Below, in pieces: positions 7,923 through 16,316 of a stretch of 40,096 bases of DNA. The notes below the pieces were generated by a model that worked only from the letters and a program-made list of their open reading frames with translations, was not told where the DNA came from and did not search any database. Position numbers and translations under genes: made by a program. Location: assembly GCA_003565775.1 (NCBI GenBank), contig PXAT01000214.1:1-40096 (forward strand), read 5' to 3'. Numbering within the stretch: position 1 is the first letter of the stretch; the number at the start of each line of letters is the position of its first letter. Source of the stretch: Ectothiorhodospiraceae bacterium. GTDB taxonomy: Bacteria; Pseudomonadota; Gammaproteobacteria; Nitrococcales; Aquisalimonadaceae.

Positions 7923-8830
7923 GAGACCACCTCCAGCGCCGGATGCTGCAGGTACCGGCGCAGCAGGTCGTCGGCCAGATGCTGGGCGATATCCATGTCC
8001 ACCACGGTTTGCAGGCCGCGCCAGGCGGGCACCGAATTGACCTCCAGCACGTGAATCCGGCCATCGGCGTCGCGGATCAGGTCGACGCCGCCGTAATCCA
8101 TGTCGAGCACGGCGACGGCCCGTTCGGCCGGTTCCGCCAGCTCCGGGGCCAGGGGTACCGAACGTACCTCGCCGCCACGGGCGACATTGCTGATCCAGTC
8201 GAGACCGATGCGCTGCATCGCGGCCACGGCTCGGCCGCCGACTACCAGCACCCGCCAGTCACGACCGCGCGCGTGGCCGGTATCGACGAACCGCTGCAGG
8301 TAGTAGACCCCGTCGCAGTCGGTCGCCGAGGGCAGTTCGCCGGGGCGATCCAGACGCTGCACGCCTTCGCCCTGGGCCCCGAACAGCGGCTTGACCACCA
8401 CCCGGTGGCCGGCGGCGAATTCGAGGTGCAGGATCGATTCGGCCTCGTCACGGTTTCCGCAGACCCAGGTCGGTGGGGTGCGGATGCCGTCCCGGGCCAG
8501 CAACGCACTGGTCAGGGCCTTGTCGACGCTGCGCTCGATGGCACGACCGTCGTTGTACACCGGCACGCCCAGGGCCTGCAGGATGTGCAGGATATTCAGA
8601 TGAAACACGACCTGCTGCAGACTGCCTCCCGGAATGCCGCGAACGAACACGGCGTCCGGCAGGCGCCCGCCGAAGCCCGGCAGACGCACGCCGCCGGGGA
8701 GGCTGGTATCGATGACGCAGTCCTGCAGTTGCAACCACGGAGCATCACAGCCACGCCGCCGGAAGGCGTCGCGCAGGCGCGCGCCATGCCAGCCGGGCGT
8801 GTCGGTGACGATGGCGACCGTGATGCCCAT
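7919..8830 (-). CDS. RimK-type ATP-grasp glutamate ligase-like protein
   Basis: 303 residues. It has the RimK plan: N-terminal Rossmann-like lobe (VAIVTDTPGWHGARL), central VYNDGRAIERSVDKALTSALLARDGIRTPPTWV, ATP-binding VVVKPLFGAQGEGVQ, YYLQRFV, and metal-binding GVDLIRDADGRIHVLEVNSVPAWRG. The closest functional relatives are archaeal MptN and CofF, which add alpha- or gamma-glutamates to pterin and F420 cofactors. Bacterial methylofuran carries a polyglutamate chain, so glutamate addition to methylofuran is a good guess. It sits 4 bases after the mch start side of the operon and overlaps the CitG-like gene. Confidence 0.85.
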   Translation of the reverse strand: MGITVAIVTDTPGWHGARLRDAFRRRGCDAPWLQLQDCVIDTSLPGGVRLPGFGGRLPDAVFVRGIPGGSLQQVVFHLNILHILQALGVPVYNDGRAIERSVDKALTSALLARDGIRTPPTWVCGNRDEAESILHLEFAAGHRVVVKPLFGAQGEGVQRLDRPGELPSATDCDGVYYLQRFVDTGHARGRDWRVLVVGGRAVAAMQRIGLDWISNVARGGEVRSVPLAPELAEPAERAVAVLDMDYGGVDLIRDADGRIHVLEVNSVPAWRGLQTVVDMDIAQHLADDLLRRYLQHPALEVVS

Positions 8831-8834
8831 GGCG

Positions 8835-9815
8835 CTAGTTGTCCAGCGCCCGGGTCAGGGCGTCCTCGTCGACGCGGCCGGCGGCGAAGCGCTTGCCGCT
8901 GGGCAGGGCATTGACGATGATTCGGGCCGGGCTGAACAGGTTCGGATCCATCTTGTAGAAATCGAAATCGAACTTCTTCAGCAACTCGGCGAACGGCGTT
9001 CCGTAGTCCTTGGAGACCTGGCTCGGCATTTCCAGCGCGAGCTTTTCCGCCTCGGCATCATCGGCGTCCACCTGCAGCACCACGGTGCCGCCGAAGATGA
9101 TGGCGTCATTGCTGCGGCCCATGGCCTTGAGGAAATCGCCGCCGGCGGGCGGCAATGGTGCCCAGCCGAGACCGTCCACGACCCGATCCAGGTCGAAGCC
9201 CAGGGTGTGCACCTTGTGCAGGGCGACTTCCAGCACGCGGCCGACGACCTGGGTGATGCCGGCCATGCTCTGGGTCGGGGTCAGGATAATGGTCAGCTGG
9301 TCAGCGCTGGCCAGGCCGCAATCGGCAACAATCTTTTCCAGCAGTTCGTCCGGCGGCACCTGATCGACTTCCAGAACCAGGCTCGTGCGACCACTACGAT
9401 CGCGATAGGCCAGTTCCTCGAACAGAGGCTCCTTCTGCGCCAGGGCGCGCGCCGGGCCGGAACCCAGGGCCATGAACTTGGTTTCCCTGTGCGACAGGCT
9501 CCAGCCGGCGTATTGACTGGCCAGGCAGGCGAGCACCGGGTTGACGCTGTGGACGCTGATCGCCACCGGCCATTCGGCGATGCCCGAGCCGCCATGGATG
9601 CTGACCCGGCCCTGGCCACCCATGCAGATTTCGGTGATCAGGCGGCCCGCCTCCATGCTGCCGCGATGCTTGATCCCGGCATCGATGATGGTGACACCGC
9701 TGCTGCTGCGGCTGACGCCCAGGCGCAGGCCGTCGGCATTGTCCACCAACTGCCTGACGATCCGGTCGGCGCCGTCGCTGATACTCGGTGCGTTGGCTAG
9801 GCTTTTCAGTGACAC
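8835..9815 (-). CDS. mch: Methenyl-H4MPT cyclohydrolase
   Basis: 326 residues from GTG at 9815, with GAGGGGG 9 bases upstream. The frame runs 140 codons further back, but that is antisense-type sequence inside the ATP-grasp gene. Mch hydrolyses methenyl-H4MPT to 5-formyl-H4MPT in the cytoplasm, between MtdB and the Fhc complex. Conserved blocks include GVTIIDAGIKHRGSMEAG, GSGIAEWPVAISVHSVNPVLACLASQYAGW, ALGSGPARALA and FGGTVVLQVDADD. The length is normal for the family. It lies third in the mptG operon, 34 bases after the ATP-grasp gene. Confidence 0.96.
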   Translation of the reverse strand: MSLKSLANAPSISDGADRIVRQLVDNADGLRLGVSRSSSGVTIIDAGIKHRGSMEAGRLITEICMGGQGRVSIHGGSGIAEWPVAISVHSVNPVLACLASQYAGWSLSHRETKFMALGSGPARALAQKEPLFEELAYRDRSGRTSLVLEVDQVPPDELLEKIVADCGLASADQLTIILTPTQSMAGITQVVGRVLEVALHKVHTLGFDLDRVVDGLGWAPLPPAGGDFLKAMGRSNDAIIFGGTVVLQVDADDAEAEKLALEMPSQVSKDYGTPFAELLKKFDFDFYKMDPNLFSPARIIVNALPSGKRFAAGRVDEDALTRALDN

Positions 9816-9849
9816 GTGGTAAATCCCCCTCGAAAGAAAATCAAAGTGT

Positions 9850-11040
9850 TCAGATCGTTGCGACGGCCTCACTGCCGAGCCAGCGTCGCCAGAGTGGTCG
9901 GCGATCCCCGCGCAGGCCCTCCAGCACGCGCTGCTGACGATCGGCAAGTTCCGCATACCGGGACTCGATATCGCCGCCGTCGGCATGCACCGTGCAAACC
10001 GGCGCTCCTGCCATGATTCGCGTTCCTGCCGCGGGTCTGTCCGTGGCCCAGGATGGCCATTGCAGTCCCCGCGGGACACGCAGTTCGTGGTCCGCGTAAA
10101 GGATCTGATAGGCGCGCCGAACCGGGTCCGGCGCCGTGGCCGGCAACTCGCCGGCACTGGCCCGCAGGTGCCAGTGGAACAGGCCGCCGGGAAGCGCGGC
10201 ATCATACAGATCCAGACTGGCGCATGGACGCGCATTCAACTCCAGTAGCCAGAGCACCTGGCCGTCGTAGACACAATCGACGCCGTTCAGACCCCGCAGT
10301 CCCGCCGCCGCGGTCAGGCGCTGCACCAGACTCTCAAGCAGCCCGGTCAGTCCTGCCGGCAGGTCGGGTCGGCTGGCCGCGCCGCCGTGCAGAAAACTTC
10401 CCGCTTCGCTGTTATCCGGTCGGCACCACTGCTGGTGCACGCCCAGCACGCACGCGCGCTCACCGTTCGCCAGAAACTGGGCCGACAGGGACAGTCCGCG
10501 GACCCGGCGCTGATACACCTCGTCCGGCCCGGCCGTGGTGCTGCTGGCCGTCTGGATGCCGCTGCCACCGCTGCCGGCCAGCGGCTTGATCAGCCAGGCC
10601 TCGCTATCCGCCGGCCGTGCCGTGCGGGTCTCGGGAAAGCGCACCGGACTGCCCGCAAGCCAGCGCCGCAATTGCTCCGGTGACTGCGCCGCGGCAAACA
10701 CCGACGGGGCGTTACCGAACACCGGCAACAACTCGGTCAGGGCCTGCAATGCCGACACCTGGGTCTCCAGCCCGCTGCCGTACACCAGGCCGGCCAGTGG
10801 CCGGCGCGCACCGAGGTTTCTTACCCGTCGCACCAGTTCGACGCCGTTGACCCTGAGGCCATGCAGAGGCAGCGGCTCGAAAGCACCGGCAGACTGCCTG
10901 GTGTCGACATCGCCGAACGCGTCCATCGCGATGACTGCATGACCAGCGGCCTTCGCCGACTGCACCAGCCCCCGAACACTCGTGCCCACGACCAGATACG
11001 GCTGGCCGGCAGGGTCCTGTCTGTCCGCGCTCTGTGGCAT
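9850..11040 (-). CDS. ATP-grasp domain protein of the H4MPT cluster (COG2232-like)
   Basis: 396 residues from ATG at 11040, which follows the mptG stop by 4 bases; TGAGG just before it may serve as ribosome site. The N-terminal lobe (LVVGTSVRGLVQSAKAAGHAVIAMD) is a Rossmann-like preATP-grasp domain. ATP-grasp features follow: WLIKPLAGSGGSGI, SLSAQFLANG, and GLNGVDCVYDGQVLWLLELNARPCASLDLYD. Members of this group occur in H4MPT gene clusters of methanogens and methylotrophs; the reaction is unknown, but an ATP-dependent amide or peptide-like ligation in methylofuran or H4MPT side-chain assembly fits. The ~100 codons open upstream of this start lie antisense to mptG sense and are not part of the gene. 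Confidence 0.8.
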   Translation of the reverse strand: MPQSADRQDPAGQPYLVVGTSVRGLVQSAKAAGHAVIAMDAFGDVDTRQSAGAFEPLPLHGLRVNGVELVRRVRNLGARRPLAGLVYGSGLETQVSALQALTELLPVFGNAPSVFAAAQSPEQLRRWLAGSPVRFPETRTARPADSEAWLIKPLAGSGGSGIQTASSTTAGPDEVYQRRVRGLSLSAQFLANGERACVLGVHQQWCRPDNSEAGSFLHGGAASRPDLPAGLTGLLESLVQRLTAAAGLRGLNGVDCVYDGQVLWLLELNARPCASLDLYDAALPGGLFHWHLRASAGELPATAPDPVRRAYQILYADHELRVPRGLQWPSWATDRPAAGTRIMAGAPVCTVHADGGDIESRYAELADRQQRVLEGLRGDRRPLWRRWLGSEAVATI

Positions 11041-11044
11041 TGCC

Positions 11045-12034
11045 TCAGGTCGACGCCAGGCGCCGGGCCTGATGCTCCAGCACCTCTGCGCCGGTGTTCC
11101 GGCCCTGACAGATTCGAAAGTCCAGCGCCGGCTGGGCCTGTTGCAGCGTGGCCCGGTAACGCTCGGCGGCGGCCTGATCGGGCAGCACGACGAAGCCGGT
11201 AGGCCCCCAGGAACTCTGCCCGGCCGGCAGACCCGCGGCAGCGGCCTGTTCCAGCAGTTCAGCCACCAACGGACTGGTGAAGCGCGCACCCTGCGCCGGT
11301 GCAAAGTGATCACCGACCCGGGTCTGCAGCGCCCAGATGGCTTCGGCGAACCCCGCCAGATCGGCCTCATGGATGGCCGGTAGCAACTGCATCAGGGCAA
11401 TCCGGCAAAGCTCGGCGGCACTGGCCGCCGGGAAACGGGGAAGATCCCGAAACGCCTGCAACTCTGCATTGCCGTGCAGGCCGTGTTCGCCGGTGTCGAG
11501 CAGCAACAGCACGCGCCAGGCCGACGGAAACGGCAGCCGTGACAGCAGCGGCGGCGGCCGGTCGGTCGCGCCGCGACCACCGTCCAGCAGAAAACCGCCA
11601 TGATCAAAGGCCCCGACACCGATTCCGGATCGCGCACCGCGATCCAGCTCGTGGGCTATGCGGGGTGTCTCCCAGCTCAGGCCGTAGAGGCGGCTGGCCG
11701 CGGCACCGATCGCAAGCGCCAGCTGGGTACCGGAGCCCAGGCCGACATGTTCGGGAATCGCCGTTTCCAGATGCAGGCGGATGCCGCCGGGGCGACCGAG
11801 CTGGGCCAGCATCCTGTCGGCGACACGCGCGGTGCGCTCAGGGGCATCACCGGACACTTCAACACTGTCGGCGCGCTCGGCATGCAGCCGTGTGCAAACC
11901 GGGTCCAGCGCCAGCCCGACACTGCCGAAGCGCCGGCCGAGTTCGCCGTTGAGGTCGAGAAACCCCATGTGCAGGCGGCCCGGCGCGGAGACCTGAACAC
12001 TGGCCGGCCAGCGATTTGAAGGAAACATGGTCAT
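11045..12034 (-). CDS. mptG: Beta-ribofuranosylaminobenzene 5'-phosphate synthase, MptG
   Basis: 329 residues, GHMP-kinase-like fold. MptG condenses PRPP with p-aminobenzoate (or hydroxybenzoate), the first step specific to methanopterin. The opening VSAPGRLHMGFLDLNGELGRRFGSVGLAL, the glycine-rich loop IPEHVGLGSGTQLALAIGAA and the end SSWGPTGFVVLP are characteristic. First gene of a five-gene minus-strand operon. Two in-frame start codons (12034, 12028) exist; a sigma-54 promoter at 12046-12061 would place the transcript start about one base before the first, so the message may be nearly leaderless. The family usually begins near VQVSAPGRLH, so either start is acceptable. Confidence 0.93.
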   Translation of the reverse strand: MTMFPSNRWPASVQVSAPGRLHMGFLDLNGELGRRFGSVGLALDPVCTRLHAERADSVEVSGDAPERTARVADRMLAQLGRPGGIRLHLETAIPEHVGLGSGTQLALAIGAAASRLYGLSWETPRIAHELDRGARSGIGVGAFDHGGFLLDGGRGATDRPPPLLSRLPFPSAWRVLLLLDTGEHGLHGNAELQAFRDLPRFPAASAAELCRIALMQLLPAIHEADLAGFAEAIWALQTRVGDHFAPAQGARFTSPLVAELLEQAAAAGLPAGQSSWGPTGFVVLPDQAAAERYRATLQQAQPALDFRICQGRNTGAEVLEHQARRLAST

Positions 12035-12045
12035 AAGCGAGCGGC

Positions 12046-12061
12046 TGCAACCCTTGTGCCA
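12046..12061 (-). promoter_or_regulatory. Sigma-54 (RpoN) promoter of the mptG operon
   Basis: On the minus strand: TGGCAC A AGGG TTGCA, matching the -24/-12 consensus TGGCACGN4TTGCW at every invariant base, with GG and GC exactly 10 bases apart. Predicted transcript start is near 12035. Confidence 0.75.
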
Positions 12062-12155
12062 GAGAAACGCATCACACCTTTTAATAGGTGTATGCCAAGA
12101 CGGATGGTTTGAGGCCCAATTGCCAAACCGGGTGGCGAAGATTACCGGATCCTGT

Positions 12156-12191
12156 CGACCGGTAGCAGACCAATCGATCTGCTACCGGTCG
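12156..12191. promoter_or_regulatory. Perfect 14-bp inverted repeat, candidate enhancer/operator
   Basis: CGACCGGTAGCAGA (12156-12169) and TCTGCTACCGGTCG (12178-12191) are exact inverses around an 8-base spacer. It lies about 100-130 bases upstream of the sigma-54 -24 box for mptG, the usual place for an activator binding site, and also ahead of the divergent fhc operon. There is no T-run to make it a terminator. Confidence 0.65.
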
Positions 12192-12514
12192 CACCTTCCG
12201 ATGGCCTCGTAGCAGCCGCAAGGTAAACGTCGCTGACCCTCCGTCTGTCATATTTCATGCACAGTCTGTTCAGACGGCGGTCTCACCGGATCGCAGCACG
12301 CGGAATGCCCCACCCGGAGCCGTGCAAAATTCGACAACAACGTTCCAGTTTTGCCGCGGCGGACCAAGCCCTGTTCTGCTGCGCAACATGACATGTAATC
12401 CGCAATGATGATTAAATGACCTGCTAGCCGGCCACTGTAACGCCTCAGCATAAGAAGCGATGCGGCCGACTCAGAACGGAATTCCCACACATTCCCGATC
12501 CGGAGATTTCGGAC

Positions 12515-13783
12515 TTGGAAAATGCACGCGACGTGCCCTGCCCGTTTTGCGGCCTGGGCTGTGACGATCTTGCGCTTCGCGCCGATGGCCCGGCCTTCGC
12601 CGTCGAGCAGGGCGCCTGCCCGCGCAGCGCGACCGGCTTTGGCCGCGCTGCGCCGTCGGCACAGGCATACATCGCCGGCAATCCGGTCGAGCTACCGCAA
12701 GCCGTCGACCAGGCGGTGACGCTACTCCGTGCAGCACGACTGCCGATGGTGACCGGCCTGGCAACCGACGTCGCCGGATCCCGCTCCGCACTGCGCCTGG
12801 CACAGCGCGCCCAGGCGGCGATGGATCATCTGCACGGGAGCAGCGGCTTCCAGGGCGTACTCGCCATGCAGTCATCGGGCGGCATGAGCACAACCCTGTC
12901 GGAACTGCGCAATCGCGCGCAAATGGTGCTGCTGCTCGGCAGCAACGGCTCCGATGTGGCGCCACGACTGGCCGAGCGCTTTCTCGACGGGCGTGGTGGT
13001 GCGTTTCTCGACGGCAGACCGCGCGACGTGATCCTGATCGGCCCCCACGCGCCGGCCGAGACCGACAATGCGGGCATCCGCTGGCAACACATTGCTTGCG
13101 ACACCGAAACCGTGCCCTATGCCATCGCCGCACTCCGCTGCCTGCTGGAAGAACGCGCCCTGGATGAGCGGGCCGCCAACGAGCTGCCGCTGACCGAACT
13201 GGCGGAACTGGCGGAGCGGATGCGCGCGATCGACTACGGCGCCGTGGTCTGGGGGCCATCAGGACTCGGCGCCGACGGCGACCTGCTGGTCGAGGCGCTG
13301 CAGACACTGGTGCAGTCGCTGAACGCCGAGAAACGCTGGGGCGGATTGGCCCTGGCCGGCAACGAAAGCGCGACCACCTTCGAGGAAGTCTGTCTGTGGT
13401 CCACGGGCTACGCGGGACGGCTGCGCTATCGCGGTGATCAGGTGCTGTACGAACCGCGCTTGATCGATGCGAAACGCATGCTCGCCTCCGGCGAAAGCGA
13501 CTGCATGGTCTGGATCGGTGGTCTGGAAGGCGACCATCTGCCAGGGCGACCCGGCGTTCCGGCGATCGTGCTGACATCGAACCCGGAGGCGCTGGACTGG
13601 CAGCCGGACGTGCTGATCCCGATCGGCGTTCCCGGCATCGACCATGCCGGTACCAGCGTGCGCAGCGACCATGTGGTCAGCCTGCCGCTGAGAAAGCTGC
13701 GCGACAGCGACCTGCCCGCGGCTGCCGACGTTCTCGACCGGATCATCGCCGGTCTGCCTGTTCCGGAGACCACCTCATGCTGA
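12515..13783 (+). CDS. fhcB: Formyltransferase/hydrolase complex subunit B
   Basis: 422 residues. FhcB is the bacterial counterpart of the archaeal formylmethanofuran dehydrogenase subunit FwdB, but acts as part of a hydrolytic complex and is thought not to carry an active molybdopterin. The N-terminus keeps CPFCGLGCDD and then GACPRS, the remains of the iron-sulfur motif. Middle blocks such as FQGVLAMQSSGGMSTTLSELRNRA and VLLLGSNGSD resemble the molybdopterin oxidoreductase fold. The start is an unusual TTG at 12515: it is in frame, gives the expected N-terminus, and has GGAGA 8 bases before it, while the nearby ATG at 12522 is out of frame. First gene of fhcBADC; its end overlaps fhcA by 7 bases. 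Confidence 0.93.
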   Translation: MENARDVPCPFCGLGCDDLALRADGPAFAVEQGACPRSATGFGRAAPSAQAYIAGNPVELPQAVDQAVTLLRAARLPMVTGLATDVAGSRSALRLAQRAQAAMDHLHGSSGFQGVLAMQSSGGMSTTLSELRNRAQMVLLLGSNGSDVAPRLAERFLDGRGGAFLDGRPRDVILIGPHAPAETDNAGIRWQHIACDTETVPYAIAALRCLLEERALDERAANELPLTELAELAERMRAIDYGAVVWGPSGLGADGDLLVEALQTLVQSLNAEKRWGGLALAGNESATTFEEVCLWSTGYAGRLRYRGDQVLYEPRLIDAKRMLASGESDCMVWIGGLEGDHLPGRPGVPAIVLTSNPEALDWQPDVLIPIGVPGIDHAGTSVRSDHVVSLPLRKLRDSDLPAAADVLDRIIAGLPVPETTSC

Positions 13784-15420
13784 CTCTGCTCCGTGGCGGT
13801 ACCGTGTATGACCCGATCCAGGGCATCAAAGGCGAAACCCGCGACATCTGGATCCGCGACGGTCGCATCGTCGCCGATCCGGGCGCCGACGCACGGCCGG
13901 ACGAAACCCATGACCTGAGCGGCAAGGTGGTGATGGCCGGCGGCGTCGACATGCACACCCATGTGGGCGGCGGCAAGGTGAACATCGCCCGTACGCTGCT
14001 GCCGCCGGAACTGCGGGCCGAAGCCGAAGACAGTCTGCGCGGCCCGGTACCGACGGCCTGGGAAACCGGTATCGAATATGCCCGCATGGGTTACACCGCG
14101 GTGTTCGAGCCGGCATTGCTGCCGGTCAACGCCCGACTCGCGCATCAGGAAATGGGCGATATCCCGATCATGGACAAGGGCGCCTTCGCCATGCTCGGGA
14201 ACGACGACTTCCTGCTCAAGCTGCTGGCCGCCGATGCGCCGCAGGCGCAGATCAACGATTACGTCAGCTGGATCCTGCGGGCCACGCGCTCGATGGCGAT
14301 CAAGGTGGTGAACCCGGGCGGCATCAACGCCTTCAAGTTCAACCAGCGCAAGATGGATCTGGACGAGACCAATCCGCACTACGGCGTCACCGCCCGGCGG
14401 ATTCTGGAGACGCTGTCGGCGGCGGTGCAGGAACTGGGCGTGCCGAAACCGCTGCATGTGCACACCTGCAACCTGGGCATACCGGGGAACGTCGACACCA
14501 CGCTGGCCACGATGGCGGCCACCGGCGGCATCCCCGTGCACCTGACCCACCTGCAGTTTCACAGTTACGGCACCGAGGGGGACATGGGTTTCTCCTCCGC
14601 CGCGGCGCCGATCGCCGAATACATCAACAGCCACGACAACATCAGTGTCGATGTCGGTCAGGTGATGTTCGGCCAGACCTGCACGATTTCTGCCGACACC
14701 ATGCTGCAGTACGCCGCGCACCAGCATGCCAACCCGAAACGCTGGCTGGCGGCGGACCTGGAATGCGAGGCCGGCTGCGGTGTGGTGCCGTTCAAGTACC
14801 GGGACAAGAGTTTCGTCAATGCCCTGCAGTGGTCCATCGGCCTGGAACTGTTCCTCGCCGTGAATGACCCCTGGCGCGTGGTCCTGACCACCGATCATCC
14901 CAACGGTGCCTCGTTCACCAGCTACCCGCATCTGATCCGGCTGCTGATGGATCGCAGCTTCCGTAACGATCGGCTTTCCAGCCTGCATGTCGAGGCGCAG
15001 GCCAGCACGCATCTGGCGTCGATGGAACGGGAATACGATCTGTACGAGATCGCCATCGTGACACGCGCGGCACCGGCCCGCCTGCTGGGGCTGACCGAAC
15101 GCGGCAATCTGGCGCCGGGCTCGGCCGCCGACATCGCCGTGTATACCCCGGGCGATGACTGGGAAGCGGTGTTCCGCGATGCCAGCCTGGTGTTCAAGGA
15201 CGGCAAGCTCGTGGTGCGCGACGGCAAGCTGGTCGACATTTCCTGGGGCGTGACCCACTGGATGGAAACCGAACACGATGCCGGCATCGAGACCGCGCTC
15301 GACGAACACTTCCGCAAACATTACGCCATGAGCCTCAGCAACTATCCGGTCCGCGACGATGACATCGAGGCGGATGGACGCGGCAAGCTGGTGGCTCATG
15401 CCTGCCGGAGGGAACGGTGA
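13777..15420 (+). CDS. fhcA: Formyltransferase/hydrolase complex subunit A (formylmethylofuran hydrolase)
   Basis: 547 residues, amidohydrolase superfamily. It hydrolyses formylmethylofuran to formate. The metal-binding HxH motif is at residues 60-62 (GGVDMHTHVGGGKVNIART); the carboxylated-lysine region AIKVVNPGGINAFKFNQ, HVHTCNLGIPGNVDTTL, the second histidine block PVHLTHLQFHSYG and VVLTTDHPNGASFTSYP are all present. The end (NLAPGSAADIAVYTPG, FKDGKLVVRDGK) is the C-terminal amidohydrolase barrel-sandwich. Normal length for FhcA. It overlaps fhcB by 7 and fhcD by 4 bases (GTGA). Confidence 0.97.
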   Translation: MLTLLRGGTVYDPIQGIKGETRDIWIRDGRIVADPGADARPDETHDLSGKVVMAGGVDMHTHVGGGKVNIARTLLPPELRAEAEDSLRGPVPTAWETGIEYARMGYTAVFEPALLPVNARLAHQEMGDIPIMDKGAFAMLGNDDFLLKLLAADAPQAQINDYVSWILRATRSMAIKVVNPGGINAFKFNQRKMDLDETNPHYGVTARRILETLSAAVQELGVPKPLHVHTCNLGIPGNVDTTLATMAATGGIPVHLTHLQFHSYGTEGDMGFSSAAAPIAEYINSHDNISVDVGQVMFGQTCTISADTMLQYAAHQHANPKRWLAADLECEAGCGVVPFKYRDKSFVNALQWSIGLELFLAVNDPWRVVLTTDHPNGASFTSYPHLIRLLMDRSFRNDRLSSLHVEAQASTHLASMEREYDLYEIAIVTRAAPARLLGLTERGNLAPGSAADIAVYTPGDDWEAVFRDASLVFKDGKLVVRDGKLVDISWGVTHWMETEHDAGIETALDEHFRKHYAMSLSNYPVRDDDIEADGRGKLVAHACRRER

Positions 15421-16316
15421 AGATCAACGGCGTATTCATTGAAGACACCTACGCCGAGGCCTTCGACATGCGGGCCACGCGGGTGATCATCACCGGTCCG
15501 GACGAGACCTGGGCCAATCACGCGGCGACCGCCTTTACCGGCTTTGCCACGTCGGTGATCGGCTGCGGCGTCGAGGGTGGCATCGAACAACAGCTGCCGG
15601 CCGACGAAACGCCGGACGGCCGACCCGGTGTCGCCTGTCTGCTGTTCGCGGTCAGCAGCAAGGACCTGGGCAAGCAGGTCTCGAACCGGGTCGGGCAGGC
15701 GGTACTGACGGCGCCGGGCTCGGCGATCTATTCCGGCATTGCGGGCGAACGCCAGGTGCCGATGGGCAGCCAGATCCGCTTCTTCGGTGACGGCTACCAG
15801 GCATCCAAGGTGGTTGACGGCGTGCGTTACTGGCGGGTGCCGGTCATGGACGGCGAGTTCATCTGCCAGGAAAGCACCGGCATGGTGTCGGCGGTCGGTG
15901 GCGGCAACCTGATTTTCACCGCGCGCAGCCATCGGCAGGCACTGGATGCCGCCGCCGCCGCCGTCGCCGCGATGAAACAGCTGGCCGGCGTGATCATGCC
16001 GTTCCCGGGCGGCGTGGTGCGTTCCGGTTCCAAGGTCGGCTCGCAGTACAAGGCACTGATGGCGTCCAGCAATGATGCCTACTGCCCGACATTGCGCGGC
16101 ATCTCGCCGAAAAGCGAACTCACGCCGGAGGTCGGCGCGGTGCTGGAAATCGTGGTCAACGGTCTGACGCCGGATCATGTGGCCCGTGCCATGCGCGCCG
16201 GGATCGAGGCCATTGCCGAACGCGGCGCCGACGAGGGCGTGCTCGGCATTACCGCCGGCAATTACGGCGGCAAACTCGGCAAGCATCACTTCCAGTTGCG
16301 GGAGATCATGGCATGA
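15417..16316 (+). CDS. fhcD: Formylmethylofuran:H4MPT formyltransferase, subunit D of the Fhc complex
   Basis: 299 residues, starting with GTG inside the fhcA stop (GTGA). It moves the formyl group from 5-formyl-H4MPT to methylofuran. Recognisable blocks are the start MKINGVFIEDTYAEAFDMRATRVIITG, GVEGGIEQQLPADETPDGRPGV, SKDLGKQVSNRVGQAVLTAPGSAIYSG and the end GITAGNYGGKLGKHHFQLREI. Length is that of archaeal Ftr. Its stop overlaps the fhcC start (ATGA). Confidence 0.97.
   Translation: MKINGVFIEDTYAEAFDMRATRVIITGPDETWANHAATAFTGFATSVIGCGVEGGIEQQLPADETPDGRPGVACLLFAVSSKDLGKQVSNRVGQAVLTAPGSAIYSGIAGERQVPMGSQIRFFGDGYQASKVVDGVRYWRVPVMDGEFICQESTGMVSAVGGGNLIFTARSHRQALDAAAAAVAAMKQLAGVIMPFPGGVVRSGSKVGSQYKALMASSNDAYCPTLRGISPKSELTPEVGAVLEIVVNGLTPDHVARAMRAGIEAIAERGADEGVLGITAGNYGGKLGKHHFQLREIMA

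Larger units (their letters stand above)
12035..12514. other. 480-base intergenic region between divergent mptG and fhcB
   Basis: Contains the mptG sigma-54 promoter and the perfect palindrome. No gene is credible. No good sigma-54 site was found on the fhcB side, nor a convincing -35/-10 pair. It includes a locally AT-richer stretch around 12385-12420 that could hold the fhcB promoter. Confidence 0.6.

Noticed and set aside
9816-10235. N-terminal extension of mch to 466 residues
   Set aside because: The extra 140 codons have no Mch similarity and overlap the ATP-grasp gene; GTG at 9815 with GAGGGGG gives the normal Mch length.
12440-12460. Sigma-54 site for fhcB
   Set aside because: GG and GC are correctly spaced around CCACTGTAAC but the flanking consensus bases are mostly wrong.
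13438-15399. 653-codon open frame antisense to fhcB/fhcA
   Set aside because: High-GC antisense shadow; fhcA and fhcB on the plus strand have full family similarity and coupled starts. The same holds for the long antisense frames at 18606-20063, 20275-21351, 25473-26882, 29454-30872 and 36876-38000.
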